DNA from: Natronomonas halophila
GTDB taxonomy: Archaea > Halobacteriota > Halobacteria > Halobacteriales > Haloarculaceae
DNA: 64,000 nt
Direction of reading: 5' to 3'
Assembly: GCF_013391085.1 (NCBI RefSeq)
Contig: NZ_CP058334.1
Coordinates: forward strand, 744,001 to 808,000
How positions within the stretch are numbered: position 1 is the first letter of the stretch; each line of letters begins with the position of its first letter. Position numbers and translations under genes: made by a program. Positions 9,269 through 17,502 of this stretch are shown in pieces. The notes under the pieces are model-generated. The model made no database searches. It had not been told where the DNA came from and worked only from the letters and a program-made list of their open reading frames with translations.

Positions 9269-10069
9269 ATGCTCACTTTCGTTGGCCTCGGCCTCTACGA
9301 CGAACGCTCCATCACTATCGAGGGACGCGATGCCCTCCGGGACGCCGACCGCGTCTTCGCTGAGTTCTACACCAGCAAACTCGCCGGTGCAAGCGTCGAT
9401 GACGTCGAAGCCGCCCACGACGTCGATATCGAAGTTCGGGACCGCGCGGGCGTCGAACAGGACCCGGACCCCATCCTCGATGCTGCCGAAGACAGCGACG
9501 TCGTCTTCCTCACCGCCGGCGACACGATGATTTCGACCACGCACGTGGACCTGCGCCTGCGCGCCCACGACCGCGGCATCGACACGCGTGTTATCCACGG
9601 GACGACCGCCGAAGCAGCGGCGGCCTCGCTGACGGGCCTCCAGAACTACCGCTTCGGGAAGGCGACGACGCTCCCCTTCCCTTACGCCCACGGCGCCGAC
9701 GGCGTCCCCGGAAGCGTCCTCGATACCATCGCCGATAACCGCGACCGGGGCCTGCACACGCTCGTCTATCTCGATATCAAGGTCGGAACCGGGCCGAAGG
9801 GGCCGGACCCCGACCACGAGGAGTACATGACCGCGGATTACGCCGCCAACCTCCTTTCGGATGAACTCGATGCCGTCGGCGTCGTCGTCGCCCGCGCGGG
9901 GAGTCAGGACCCCGTCGTCGCGGCCGACAGCCTCGATGCCCTCGCCGAGGAATCCTTCGGCGGCCCGCTGCATCTGCTCGTTATCCCCGGCGACCTCCAC
10001 ATGCTCGAACACGACGCGCTATCGGAACTCGCGGGCGCACCCGAGACGGCGCTCCCGGACCCGGTCTGA
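9269..10069 (+). CDS. dph5: Diphthine synthase
   Basis: 266-aa SAM-dependent methyltransferase of diphthamide biosynthesis on elongation factor 2. The start MLTFVGLGLYDERSITIEG is the conserved N-terminus. FLTAGDTMISTTHVDLRL and VIHGTTAEAAAASLTGLQNY are characteristic of the tetrapyrrole-methylase fold. DIKVGTGPKGPDPDHEEYMT and LLVIPGDLHMLEHDAL are Dph5 signatures. It sits alone on the plus strand within the surface-protein region. Confidence 0.95.
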   Translation: MLTFVGLGLYDERSITIEGRDALRDADRVFAEFYTSKLAGASVDDVEAAHDVDIEVRDRAGVEQDPDPILDAAEDSDVVFLTAGDTMISTTHVDLRLRAHDRGIDTRVIHGTTAEAAAASLTGLQNYRFGKATTLPFPYAHGADGVPGSVLDTIADNRDRGLHTLVYLDIKVGTGPKGPDPDHEEYMTADYAANLLSDELDAVGVVVARAGSQDPVVAADSLDALAEESFGGPLHLLVIPGDLHMLEHDALSELAGAPETALPDPV

Positions 10070-10092
10070 ATCGCAGCGGCTTCGACCGAAAA

Positions 10093-11061
10093 TCAGTCGT
10101 CGTCCGCGCCGGCGGCCGCCGTCGCGTCATCGGCGTCGGGCAACAGCCCGAGTTCCGCCGCCGTATCGCGGTCCTCGCCGGTCACCATATACGCGATGTC
10201 GTCGATAATGACGAGCAGTTCGGGGAGTTCCCGGATGACGAACCACGCAATTCCGACCAGCGCAACCACCGATAGCGTCTGGCTGATGATGCCCTCCGCG
10301 ACGATGTGGGAGACCAGATAGGGGTCCGTCTCGCCGAACAGCGAGAGGAGATACGGCCCGTACCAGCCGTCGAACCACTGGTGGCCGAAGGCGAGGCCGA
10401 TGAACGTCGTTCGGATGATGTTGAGGACGTAGATGATCGGAATCGCGACCGCAAGCGCCCGGAACTTGCGGCGAAGCGGCGCCTTGACCGCGGCGATACA
10501 GCCGATGAAGATGGCCATGCTCCCGAGGGCGGTACAGGCCATCACGATGTTGTAGACGATGCCGGCGTGGTTCGGGTCCGGCGTCTCGAAAAAGAAGGCC
10601 GCCTCGAAACCGGCGTAGGCCGGTCGGCGCTCGGCGATGGGGCCGAGGTTCGGGTCGTAACCGAGCGCGTCCATCAGCAGGGCCGTCTGACTGGCGACGT
10701 GTTCGACGAGCAGTTGCCGGATGAACGGGAGCGTCTCGGCCGGCAAATAGACCAGCCCCATCACCGCAACTGCTCGACTCAGGACGAACAACGAGTCACG
10801 GCCGCTCGCAAGCAGGTAGCCCGCATAGAGACAGGCCGGGACGCCGACCAGCGCCAACAGCGCCTCGATGATGCTGTTGGAGACGAAGAAGAAATGCGGC
10901 GCCAAGAGAAGCCAAAAAACGGCGAAAAGCGCCCACGTCCCGCCGACGACGTAGCGTGACAGGTCCGGATAGCGTCGCTCGGCGAGGGCGCCACCGCCGA
11001 ACAGGGCCACGACGACCCACGCGAGCGGGTCCGTCACCGCCAGCACGTCGAACGGGAGCAT
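10093..11061 (-). CDS. artA: Archaeosortase A paralog 1 (ArtA1), third conserved Arg absent
   Basis: 322-aa polytopic membrane protein of the archaeosortase A family, which processes PGF-CTERM proteins. The catalytic Cys is C176 (NIVMACTALGSMAIF) and the first conserved Arg is R217 (LNIIRTTFIG). A third family residue is Arg in the sister protein (LADR, R260). In the aligned motif here it is VAEG, placing Gly at 257. The tail is rich in Asp and Ala. It lies 65 bp downstream of the Tat gene on the same strand, which suggests one transcript with artA2. It may be reduced in activity or have altered specificity. Confidence 0.85.
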   Translation of the reverse strand: MLPFDVLAVTDPLAWVVVALFGGGALAERRYPDLSRYVVGGTWALFAVFWLLLAPHFFFVSNSIIEALLALVGVPACLYAGYLLASGRDSLFVLSRAVAVMGLVYLPAETLPFIRQLLVEHVASQTALLMDALGYDPNLGPIAERRPAYAGFEAAFFFETPDPNHAGIVYNIVMACTALGSMAIFIGCIAAVKAPLRRKFRALAVAIPIIYVLNIIRTTFIGLAFGHQWFDGWYGPYLLSLFGETDPYLVSHIVAEGIISQTLSVVALVGIAWFVIRELPELLVIIDDIAYMVTGEDRDTAAELGLLPDADDATAAAGADDD

Positions 11062-11126
11062 CTATCCGAGCGAAGGAGTGGCCGCCTAAAGTCCTTGTCG
11101 GCCCGTGTGCTGACCGCACCGAACCG

Positions 11127-12143
11127 TCACCAGTAGACCGCGTCCGCCCGATGGTCCGCATCGTAGGCCTTGATTCCCTCGCCGCGCAGGCCGGTGATGT
11201 TGAGGTCATGGTACAGCGTCGAGTAGGTGTAATCGACGAACGTCATCGGCAATCGTAGCTCGCCGTCTTCCCGAATCGCCGTCAGGAGAGCGGTAAAGGC
11301 GTGTTTGTGTCGAGTGTCCCGAACGTAGCCGGCTGCCAGGGGAATCGTCTGGTTCCACGGCGCGATAGCCTGAAACCCCTCCATCGACCGATAGACGAGT
11401 TCCCAGCAGAACAGCCCCGTCGAATCGGCCTCCAGCAGCGACTCGAAATCGACGGGGTCCTCGAAGGCAGCCCGGAGGTCCGCCGCACCGAAGATGACGT
11501 TATCCTCGATCGATCCCGCAATATATCGCGGCACATCGTAATGGCCGTGCTCGCGAAAGCCCGCCATTAGCCCCTCGACCAGTGCCTGCGTCTCAGCGGG
11601 GTCCGTCCCGGTGAACGTCTCGACGATATCGGGGTCGACCGTCCGGTCGCGTCGCCGACGAACCGCAGCCACCATATCAGGCCGAGTTTCGGCGCCAGTC
11701 ACCCGCTCGAAGAACGCCGACGGTTGGCTGAACCCGAAGGTGTAGTTGCCGGCTTCGAAGTCCCGTGTGTCGACGAACAGTTCGGTCAGCCGACCGCCGA
11801 GCCCGTACCTCGAATCGAGGTCTTCGGCATCGCCTCGCGTCGCCGATTCGAAATCCAGCACGTACCGCTCGTCATCGGCGCGCAGTTCGACACCGTCATC
11901 GATCACACGGAGGCGAGCCGAACCGATATTCTCGCCGTAGACGGTCCGCATATTTGCCGAAACGGCGGCGGCGAGATCCTGTTTCTTGAGGTTCGTCCCC
12001 ATACCGAGTTCGCCGTAGCCCAGAATCGTGTTGTGGGCGGCTTTCGCCGCACCGACCGCGGTGAGCGCGCCACCCGCCCCCATGAGGAACTGCCGCCGTG
12101 AGATGTCCTCGAGGTCTTCCGGCAGCCGTGAGTCCTCGCTCAC
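11127..12143 (-). CDS. Tat-exported protein between two archaeosortases, transglutaminase-like Cys-His-Asp pattern
   Basis: 338 aa with GTG start overlapping the artA2 stop (GTGA), so translationally coupled. The twin-arginine signal ISRRQFLMGAGGALTAVG lies at residues 15-31. The mature part is not a family I can name. Residues 243-311 have a helix-start Cys (GLFCWELV, C246), a strand with His (AGYVRDTRHKHAF, H279/H281) and FVDYTYST with D304. Order and spacing resemble the Cys-His-Asp triad of transglutaminase-like enzymes. That reading is inference. The position suggests a partner of sortase-dependent surface proteins outside the membrane. Confidence 0.6.
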   Translation of the reverse strand: MSEDSRLPEDLEDISRRQFLMGAGGALTAVGAAKAAHNTILGYGELGMGTNLKKQDLAAAVSANMRTVYGENIGSARLRVIDDGVELRADDERYVLDFESATRGDAEDLDSRYGLGGRLTELFVDTRDFEAGNYTFGFSQPSAFFERVTGAETRPDMVAAVRRRRDRTVDPDIVETFTGTDPAETQALVEGLMAGFREHGHYDVPRYIAGSIEDNVIFGAADLRAAFEDPVDFESLLEADSTGLFCWELVYRSMEGFQAIAPWNQTIPLAAGYVRDTRHKHAFTALLTAIREDGELRLPMTFVDYTYSTLYHDLNITGLRGEGIKAYDADHRADAVYW

Positions 12144-13093
12144 GCCTCTCGGTCACCTCCGTCGGGTGCTGCTTCCGGACCCCGGAGCGACACCTCGTTG
12201 CCCGTCAGCAGGAAGAGCAGATCCTCCGCGATATCGAGGATTTCGGGCACCCAGCGGGCGACCAGCCACGCGATGCCGATGAGCGCGAACACCGCAAGCC
12301 CTTGGGAGAGCACCCGGTCAGCGAGGAAGAACGACACCAGCGCCGGGTCCTCCAACCCGAAGGCGAACATGATCGGGCCTTCCAGCCACGCCTGGTCGAA
12401 CCACTGGTAGCCGTTCGCCAGGGCGATGAAGGCGTTCCGTCCGATATTGAGTATCCAGATGATGGCGACCGCTACGACTGTCCCGATGGCTTTCCGGCGG
12501 ATCGGCGCCTTGACGGCCGCGATGAGGCCACCGAAAATCGCCATGCTCCCGATGCCCGTACACGCGAAGACGATACGCGACGCCCGGTCGGTCGCCGGGA
12601 AATAGAACGTATTCAAAAGCGACGTCTCCCCGGTGATGTCCTGGACGAGACGCACGCCCTCACCGTAACCAAGCGTATCGATGACCAGCATCGTCTGCCG
12701 GGCGACCGCTTCGATCAACACCCCACGCGCCAGCACCGACGTCTCGAAGGGCAGGTAGATGAGTCCCATGAAGGCGACCGCTCTGGACAGCACCAGCAGG
12801 GAGTCTCGGCCCTGATAGAGCAGCCAGCCGACGTACAGACAGCCCGGAACCGCGACGAGGACCAGCACCGACTGGACGATACTGCGGTGGACGAAGACGA
12901 AGTAGTGAATCAACAACAGCCAAAAGACCGCGAAGAGTCCCCACGCACCGACCGTCAGTCGACGGGCGATTTCACGGCGGTCCTGCCATTCGGCGAGGAC
13001 GCCAGCGAGAAACACCGCGACGACGACCCACGCAAGCACGTCGGTGATCGGAATGACCGACGTCTCCGCCATCGAAAGCGCAGGCAATCCCAT
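12140..13093 (-). CDS. artA: Archaeosortase A paralog 2 (ArtA2)
   Basis: 317-aa polytopic membrane transpeptidase-like enzyme for PGF-CTERM substrates. All three expected residues are present: C178 (IVFACTGIGSMAIF), R219 (LNIGRNAFIAL) and R260 (FFLADRVLSQ). A TATA element lies about 27 nt upstream of the ATG at 13093, which suits a leaderless mRNA. M8 (13072) aligns with the start of the paralog and is the alternative. It is first in a minus-strand run with the Tat protein and ArtA1. It is the better candidate for the housekeeping archaeosortase. Confidence 0.9.
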   Translation of the reverse strand: MGLPALSMAETSVIPITDVLAWVVVAVFLAGVLAEWQDRREIARRLTVGAWGLFAVFWLLLIHYFVFVHRSIVQSVLVLVAVPGCLYVGWLLYQGRDSLLVLSRAVAFMGLIYLPFETSVLARGVLIEAVARQTMLVIDTLGYGEGVRLVQDITGETSLLNTFYFPATDRASRIVFACTGIGSMAIFGGLIAAVKAPIRRKAIGTVVAVAIIWILNIGRNAFIALANGYQWFDQAWLEGPIMFAFGLEDPALVSFFLADRVLSQGLAVFALIGIAWLVARWVPEILDIAEDLLFLLTGNEVSLRGPEAAPDGGDREA

Positions 13094-13116
13094 TACCTGA
13101 AAATACGCGACGACGA

Positions 13117-13124
13117 GTATATGT
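13117..13124 (-). promoter_or_regulatory. TATA element for artA2
   Basis: ACATATAC on the minus strand, centred about 27 nt upstream of the ATG at 13093. That distance would place transcription start at the start codon, i.e. a leaderless mRNA. Confidence 0.45.
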
Positions 13125-13268
13125 CTTGTCGTCGTGGCCGCCCACGCGACACAACCGCCGGCGACGAAGCAGGAACTCCGTTGCTATCGACAGCCGCGTC
13201 GCTTCGTGTGTAGCGCGTCAAAAAATGAAGACCGCAATCGCAAGGACCGGAAACGGAGTTCCGGTTAG

Positions 13269-16193
13269 TTAGAACGCGTTGCGACGGGCAGCCAGGAGCG
13301 CGGCACCGAGCAGCGCGATCAGGGCGAGGCCGGCACCGAAGCCGGGCTGGTCCTGGGACGTGGTCTCAGTGGCGGTTCCGGGCTCAGGCGTCGCAGTACC
13401 CTCGGACGGCGTCGCCGTCGGCGTCGCCTCGGTCTCGACAGTCAGCGTCGTGCTGGCGCTGTCGTCAGCGGAGGCGACCTCGACGGTGACGTCACCGGAG
13501 AGGTCGGACGTGCTGATAGTCGACTCGACGGTCGTCGACTCGTTGACGTCCAGACTGACTTCCTGACTGTCGACTTCCGTGTCGTCGACAAGGATCGAGA
13601 CAGTCTGGTTGCCTGCGACGTCACCATTGTTGGTGACATTTGCGGACACGTCAACGTCCTCGCCGGCCTCGACGGATGTCGAGCTTAGCGAGAGGTCGGA
13701 GACCTGGAAGGACGCGCCAGAGACTTCACCAACGACACCAGGCGTCTCGGCGTCATCCTCGAAGGACTGACGACGGATACTGGCGGTGAAGTTCTGACCC
13801 GAGTTGACGCCCGAGAAGTCGAACGTGGCAACGAAGTTGCCCTCGGCGTCAACGGTTGCGTCTGCGGTCTCGAGGAACGGGCTTTCGCCGGTTGCACGGG
13901 CGCGGACGGTCAGTTCCGTACCGGGTGCGACGGTCGTTTCGCCGGTGATTTCGGCTTCCTCAGTCGGCGAAACGCGGACCTCGCCACCACGTGTATCGAA
14001 CGAGGCCTCGCGGTCAACGAGAGTGTAGCTGCCGTTGGCAGATTCTGCCTCGGCACCGCTACGGACGAATTTCTTTTCGTACGCCTCGGTGACCGTGAAG
14101 TTGGCCGTGAACTCGTCGTTGATTTCCGCGTTCTGCTCGTCGACGAATTCGTCGGAGTCGACGATGACGTACAGCGTGTCGTTTTCGAGATCGCTAACGA
14201 CACGCGTGTTGGACGTGGCCATCGAAGTCGCATCACCAGTGGCGGCACCGGGGAGAGTCAGATTGATGGGGTCCGCGTTGATGCCAGCATCTTCCTGTTC
14301 GATGAAGAGGCTGACGTTCCCAGCATTCTGATGGGCTGCCAGGTCACTGATGGTATCGTAGGACCCTTCGAACCCGGAGACTTCAATCTCGTGGACAACG
14401 GTGTCACCGTTGAAGTTCAGACTGGAGTCACGGTCGGGATCCTTGACCGCAATGGTGTCGTCCTCGGTGAGACTCCCTTCGTTAGCAGCTTCGTTGATAT
14501 CCTCAACTTCAGTGAGCTGGTTGAACGAAGCGTAGGGAGCGGTGTGGACAGTAACGCTGGTGTCCTCACGCTGCTGGAGGTTGACAACAGCAACGTTGTA
14601 TTCTTCGGGGGTGTCAGCGTCACCGCTGTGCTGCTCTGCGATTACGTCGTAGAGCGCGTCGCCCAGGACGTAATTGAGGTCAGCTCTACTCTGGCTGAAG
14701 TTCGCAACGCTGCCTTCATCAACGCTGTAGAGCTTGCTCTCGTTGGTGGTCCGACCGAGCCAGTACGTGTTGATGTTGAGTACGACCTCATCATCATCGT
14801 TCGGCTGGACTTCGAAGCTCGCGTTGTAGTTCACGTCCTCGCCGCCGAACGTGAGATTGTACCGATCGAGTTCTTCGGACGTCGCGGAGATGGTGACGAT
14901 GTCACCGCGGTGTTCGTTGATCTGCGTCTCCTCGAATTCGACAGTTGCGTCGGCCGCTTGGCCGACGGAGACCGTAGCGTTAGCGGTCGCGGTCGTGTCA
15001 GTCGCTTCGAGATCAAGTGTGAACTCGTCGCCTTCCTCGATGTCGTATTCTTCGAGGAATGTGGCGTTGAGCGCAACCTCGCTATCGATACCGGTAATCT
15101 CGATTGTGTCGTCACCCACCGGCGTGGGGCTTTCCGAACTGAAGACGTCCTCAAGCTGATCCTGCGTGAGGTTGTCCGACGAGATGTTGAGGTTGTAGTT
15201 GTTACGGTTGGAGTCAACTTCAAGATCGATGGAATCGCCGAGTTCGACCGTGTCGTCGGCGAATTCGGCGCTCATGTCCTGAAGTGCGAATTCGACTTCG
15301 GGGCTGGCACTGGTGTTGTGAGCCGTGTCGATCACAGCACCGGTGTTATCAGTTATTACAGCTTCGCGCTGTGAACTGTTAGCCGAGTTCGCAGCGGTAA
15401 TGACGTAGTTGCCCTCGAAGTTGTCCGTCGAGATCACACGAGTGCGGGTGCTACTATCGACGCTAAATTCCGTCTCAAGGTCGCCAACGGCAGCACTAAA
15501 GGTCGACGCAGTGTCGTCCCATTCTCGAATCTGGAAATTCGAGAGATCCTGACCCGTGGTGGAGCTAGCATCAAAGACGAGCTCCTGACCCTGCCAGCGG
15601 GTCGTACCGGAGTCCCAGGACGCATCGGCGTTAGCTTCGTTCGCGGCTTCGGTTTCACCACGCGTGAGCGTTAGCGTGCCAGTATCCTGCGCACCGCCGG
15701 ATTGCGGATTGAACTGGATGACACCATCGTAGGTGTTGCTGGAATCACTCGGGTTCTGCCAACCGGAGCTCTGGATCGTGAGGGTTACAGTTTCTCCATC
15801 AGCCGGGTCGAAGGAATTATTGAGGCTGACAAAGAGGCTGTCACCACCGTTGCTCCGTTCAACGGAACTGACAGAACTCGAACTCGCGCTTCCACCGGAG
15901 GTGGAGAGGCTAACGTCGGAGCTGCTAATGTCCGACTTAAACCCGTTGTCAAAGTTACTGTCGCTACTGAAGTCGATACTCATCGAATCGACACTAGGTT
16001 CTCCGCCTTGTTCTGTTATCGATGCATCTAACTGAGCGTCGTCACCGGCTGTATCCGGTGATGGGCTGAATTGCGCTGCATTAGCTGTAGCAGCAGCACT
16101 CCCTGCGAACGCCATGGTTCCTGCGAAGACCCACAGGACCATCAGCGCTGCAAGGAATACCGCGCGCAGCTTGCTATTATTATTGTCTGTCAT
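13269..16193 (-). CDS. S-layer-like major surface glycoprotein with PGF-CTERM
   Basis: 974 aa. It starts MTDNNNSKLRAVFLAALMVL, a Sec signal cleaved near residue 36. The long acidic, beta-rich ectodomain has many N-x-S/T sequons (e.g. NESTT, NQTVS) for N-glycosylation. A CARDB/BGTF-like repeat follows at about 850-920. A Thr/Pro/Glu stalk (TPTATPSEGTATPEPGTATE) leads to the sorting signal PGFGAGLALIALLGAALLA, with PGF at residues 950-952. Length and layout match haloarchaeal S-layer glycoproteins processed by ArtA. Codon use is visibly more AT-rich than in its neighbours, perhaps reflecting horizontal exchange or rapid evolution. Confidence 0.85.
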   Translation of the reverse strand: MTDNNNSKLRAVFLAALMVLWVFAGTMAFAGSAAATANAAQFSPSPDTAGDDAQLDASITEQGGEPSVDSMSIDFSSDSNFDNGFKSDISSSDVSLSTSGGSASSSSVSSVERSNGGDSLFVSLNNSFDPADGETVTLTIQSSGWQNPSDSSNTYDGVIQFNPQSGGAQDTGTLTLTRGETEAANEANADASWDSGTTRWQGQELVFDASSTTGQDLSNFQIREWDDTASTFSAAVGDLETEFSVDSSTRTRVISTDNFEGNYVITAANSANSSQREAVITDNTGAVIDTAHNTSASPEVEFALQDMSAEFADDTVELGDSIDLEVDSNRNNYNLNISSDNLTQDQLEDVFSSESPTPVGDDTIEITGIDSEVALNATFLEEYDIEEGDEFTLDLEATDTTATANATVSVGQAADATVEFEETQINEHRGDIVTISATSEELDRYNLTFGGEDVNYNASFEVQPNDDDEVVLNINTYWLGRTTNESKLYSVDEGSVANFSQSRADLNYVLGDALYDVIAEQHSGDADTPEEYNVAVVNLQQREDTSVTVHTAPYASFNQLTEVEDINEAANEGSLTEDDTIAVKDPDRDSSLNFNGDTVVHEIEVSGFEGSYDTISDLAAHQNAGNVSLFIEQEDAGINADPINLTLPGAATGDATSMATSNTRVVSDLENDTLYVIVDSDEFVDEQNAEINDEFTANFTVTEAYEKKFVRSGAEAESANGSYTLVDREASFDTRGGEVRVSPTEEAEITGETTVAPGTELTVRARATGESPFLETADATVDAEGNFVATFDFSGVNSGQNFTASIRRQSFEDDAETPGVVGEVSGASFQVSDLSLSSTSVEAGEDVDVSANVTNNGDVAGNQTVSILVDDTEVDSQEVSLDVNESTTVESTISTSDLSGDVTVEVASADDSASTTLTVETEATPTATPSEGTATPEPGTATETTSQDQPGFGAGLALIALLGAALLAARRNAF

Positions 16194-17036
16194 AGTTTGT
16201 CTTTAGTCTGCATCGGCGACCGTACGTCGTACACGGTGGGGCACTTCATTCCGCCCACATCGGTACTCAGTACTGTCACCATGGGTAGGGGTACGTCATG
16301 AACAACTATTGGACACTATAAATGCTTTGTGGGGGTGCACGGATGTTGACAACGTATGACGCGGCCATATTCCGGCTGTAGCGGCGATTTGGTACTCTGT
16401 ACCACACATGTCTGACACCCCGAACTAGTACTTAAATGCCAGAGATAGACGCCCCATATCTGGTCGCCGGCCGTAATCGACCAGCGACGTCTCAACCCAC
16501 CACAAATCTTCATAATCGGCTCAACGTCCGAAAGGTAGGCGTCTCCCGTGCTGAAAATCCAATTAGGAAAACGGAGACGAACAGTCCAAACTCGATACGA
16601 GAACGGAATCACATAGCGCTGTATTACGGGAATACAGCCGATTAGGTCGATGACAAATCCCTAAGTCACCATCTCATATATTACTGGGAATCAAAACCGC
16701 ACGAGGGCGGCCAATTATGAAGGATAAATCGTCCTACGAACAGAGGGGCGACAGTCAGGTTTTCGACCAGTCACGGATTCTTAACGCGTTCAAAACGCCG
16801 ATAGACGGGCTCTATAGGGAGTTCGAATTACAGAGGTGCTACGCGACTAGTTGCTTGTTCGGCCTACTCACAGTGGTAATCTTCCGGACCAGTAACTAGC
16901 TATGAAGAGTGAAAATTCAGTTCATAACCCTATTTTCGAAAGGTAGCGGGCTTGAATCTGATTATGAACATCCAACGTGCCCTCGAACAACCGACCGTGA
17001 TACGAACAAATCCGAACGAAGCTGTGAACGGCCCGC
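16194..17036. other. AT-rich 843-bp intergenic region upstream of the S-layer-like gene
   Basis: It holds the presumed long leader and promoter of the S-layer-like gene. A minus-strand TATA element (ATTTATAG, 16316-16323) lies about 120 bp before the ATG. Further right, a plus-strand TATA-like CATATATTAC near 16675 precedes a 60-codon frame at 16717-16899 (starting MKDKSSYEQRGD). That frame has no recognisable domain and may be a relic. The base composition is lower in GC than the chromosome average by eye. No tRNA or insertion sequence is seen. Confidence 0.5.
16316..16323 (-). promoter_or_regulatory. Putative TATA box of the S-layer-like gene
   Basis: ATTTATAG on the minus strand. Transcription would begin near 16292 and give a leader of about 100 nt, unusually long for haloarchaea but known for strongly expressed surface-protein genes. 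Confidence 0.35.
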
Positions 17037-17501
17037 CTACTCCAGCGACCCGAGTCCACGTTTCTTCATCGCTGGCCAGTAGACCCACCAGATGACTATC
17101 CATGTCGCCACGGCGCCCACCGGGAGTACGACGACACCGGAGCCGAACCCATAGGCGCGATACAGACCGACGGCCACCTGTGCGTGGGAGATACCGGTGA
17201 AGAAGAGCAGACCGCCGGTAAGCCGTGGGTCCTCACGATCCACCAGACCCGTCAGGGCTGACGCAAGCGCGCCCGCGTAGAGAAGAACGCCGGCCGGCCA
17301 CGCCTGAAGACGTCGGGGAAGGCCGGCAGTATAGACGAAGAGATACGAATAAAGGTCCGTGAGATGGAACGGGTTGGTGTTAACCAGGCCGAACGCGAAA
17401 ACGAACGAGGTCTCGCGGCCAGCGACGATAACTGTCCACGGCAGCAATCCGAGCAGACAGACCACAAGAATACGACGCGTCGATGAAACTTCGGGGCGCA
17501 C
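17037..17501 (-). CDS. Near-ArtA membrane protein (TIGR04206-like)
   Basis: 154 aa with four or five hydrophobic segments and a GTG start. The pattern (LPWTVIVAGRETSFVFAFGL, NTNPFHLTDLYSYLF) resembles the haloarchaeal family named for its position near archaeosortase A. Here it lies about 4 kb from artA2. Its start is one base past the stop of the DRG GTPase, so the two are probably cotranscribed. The function is unknown. Assistance to envelope assembly is a guess from context. Confidence 0.6.
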   Translation of the reverse strand: MRPEVSSTRRILVVCLLGLLPWTVIVAGRETSFVFAFGLVNTNPFHLTDLYSYLFVYTAGLPRRLQAWPAGVLLYAGALASALTGLVDREDPRLTGGLLFFTGISHAQVAVGLYRAYGFGSGVVVLPVGAVATWIVIWWVYWPAMKKRGLGSLE

Positions 17502-17502
17502 G

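Noticed and set aside
16717-16899. 60-codon frame starting MKDKSSYEQRGD
   Set aside because: TATA-like sequence upstream, but no domain and unusual composition; kept only as a note in the intergenic entry.
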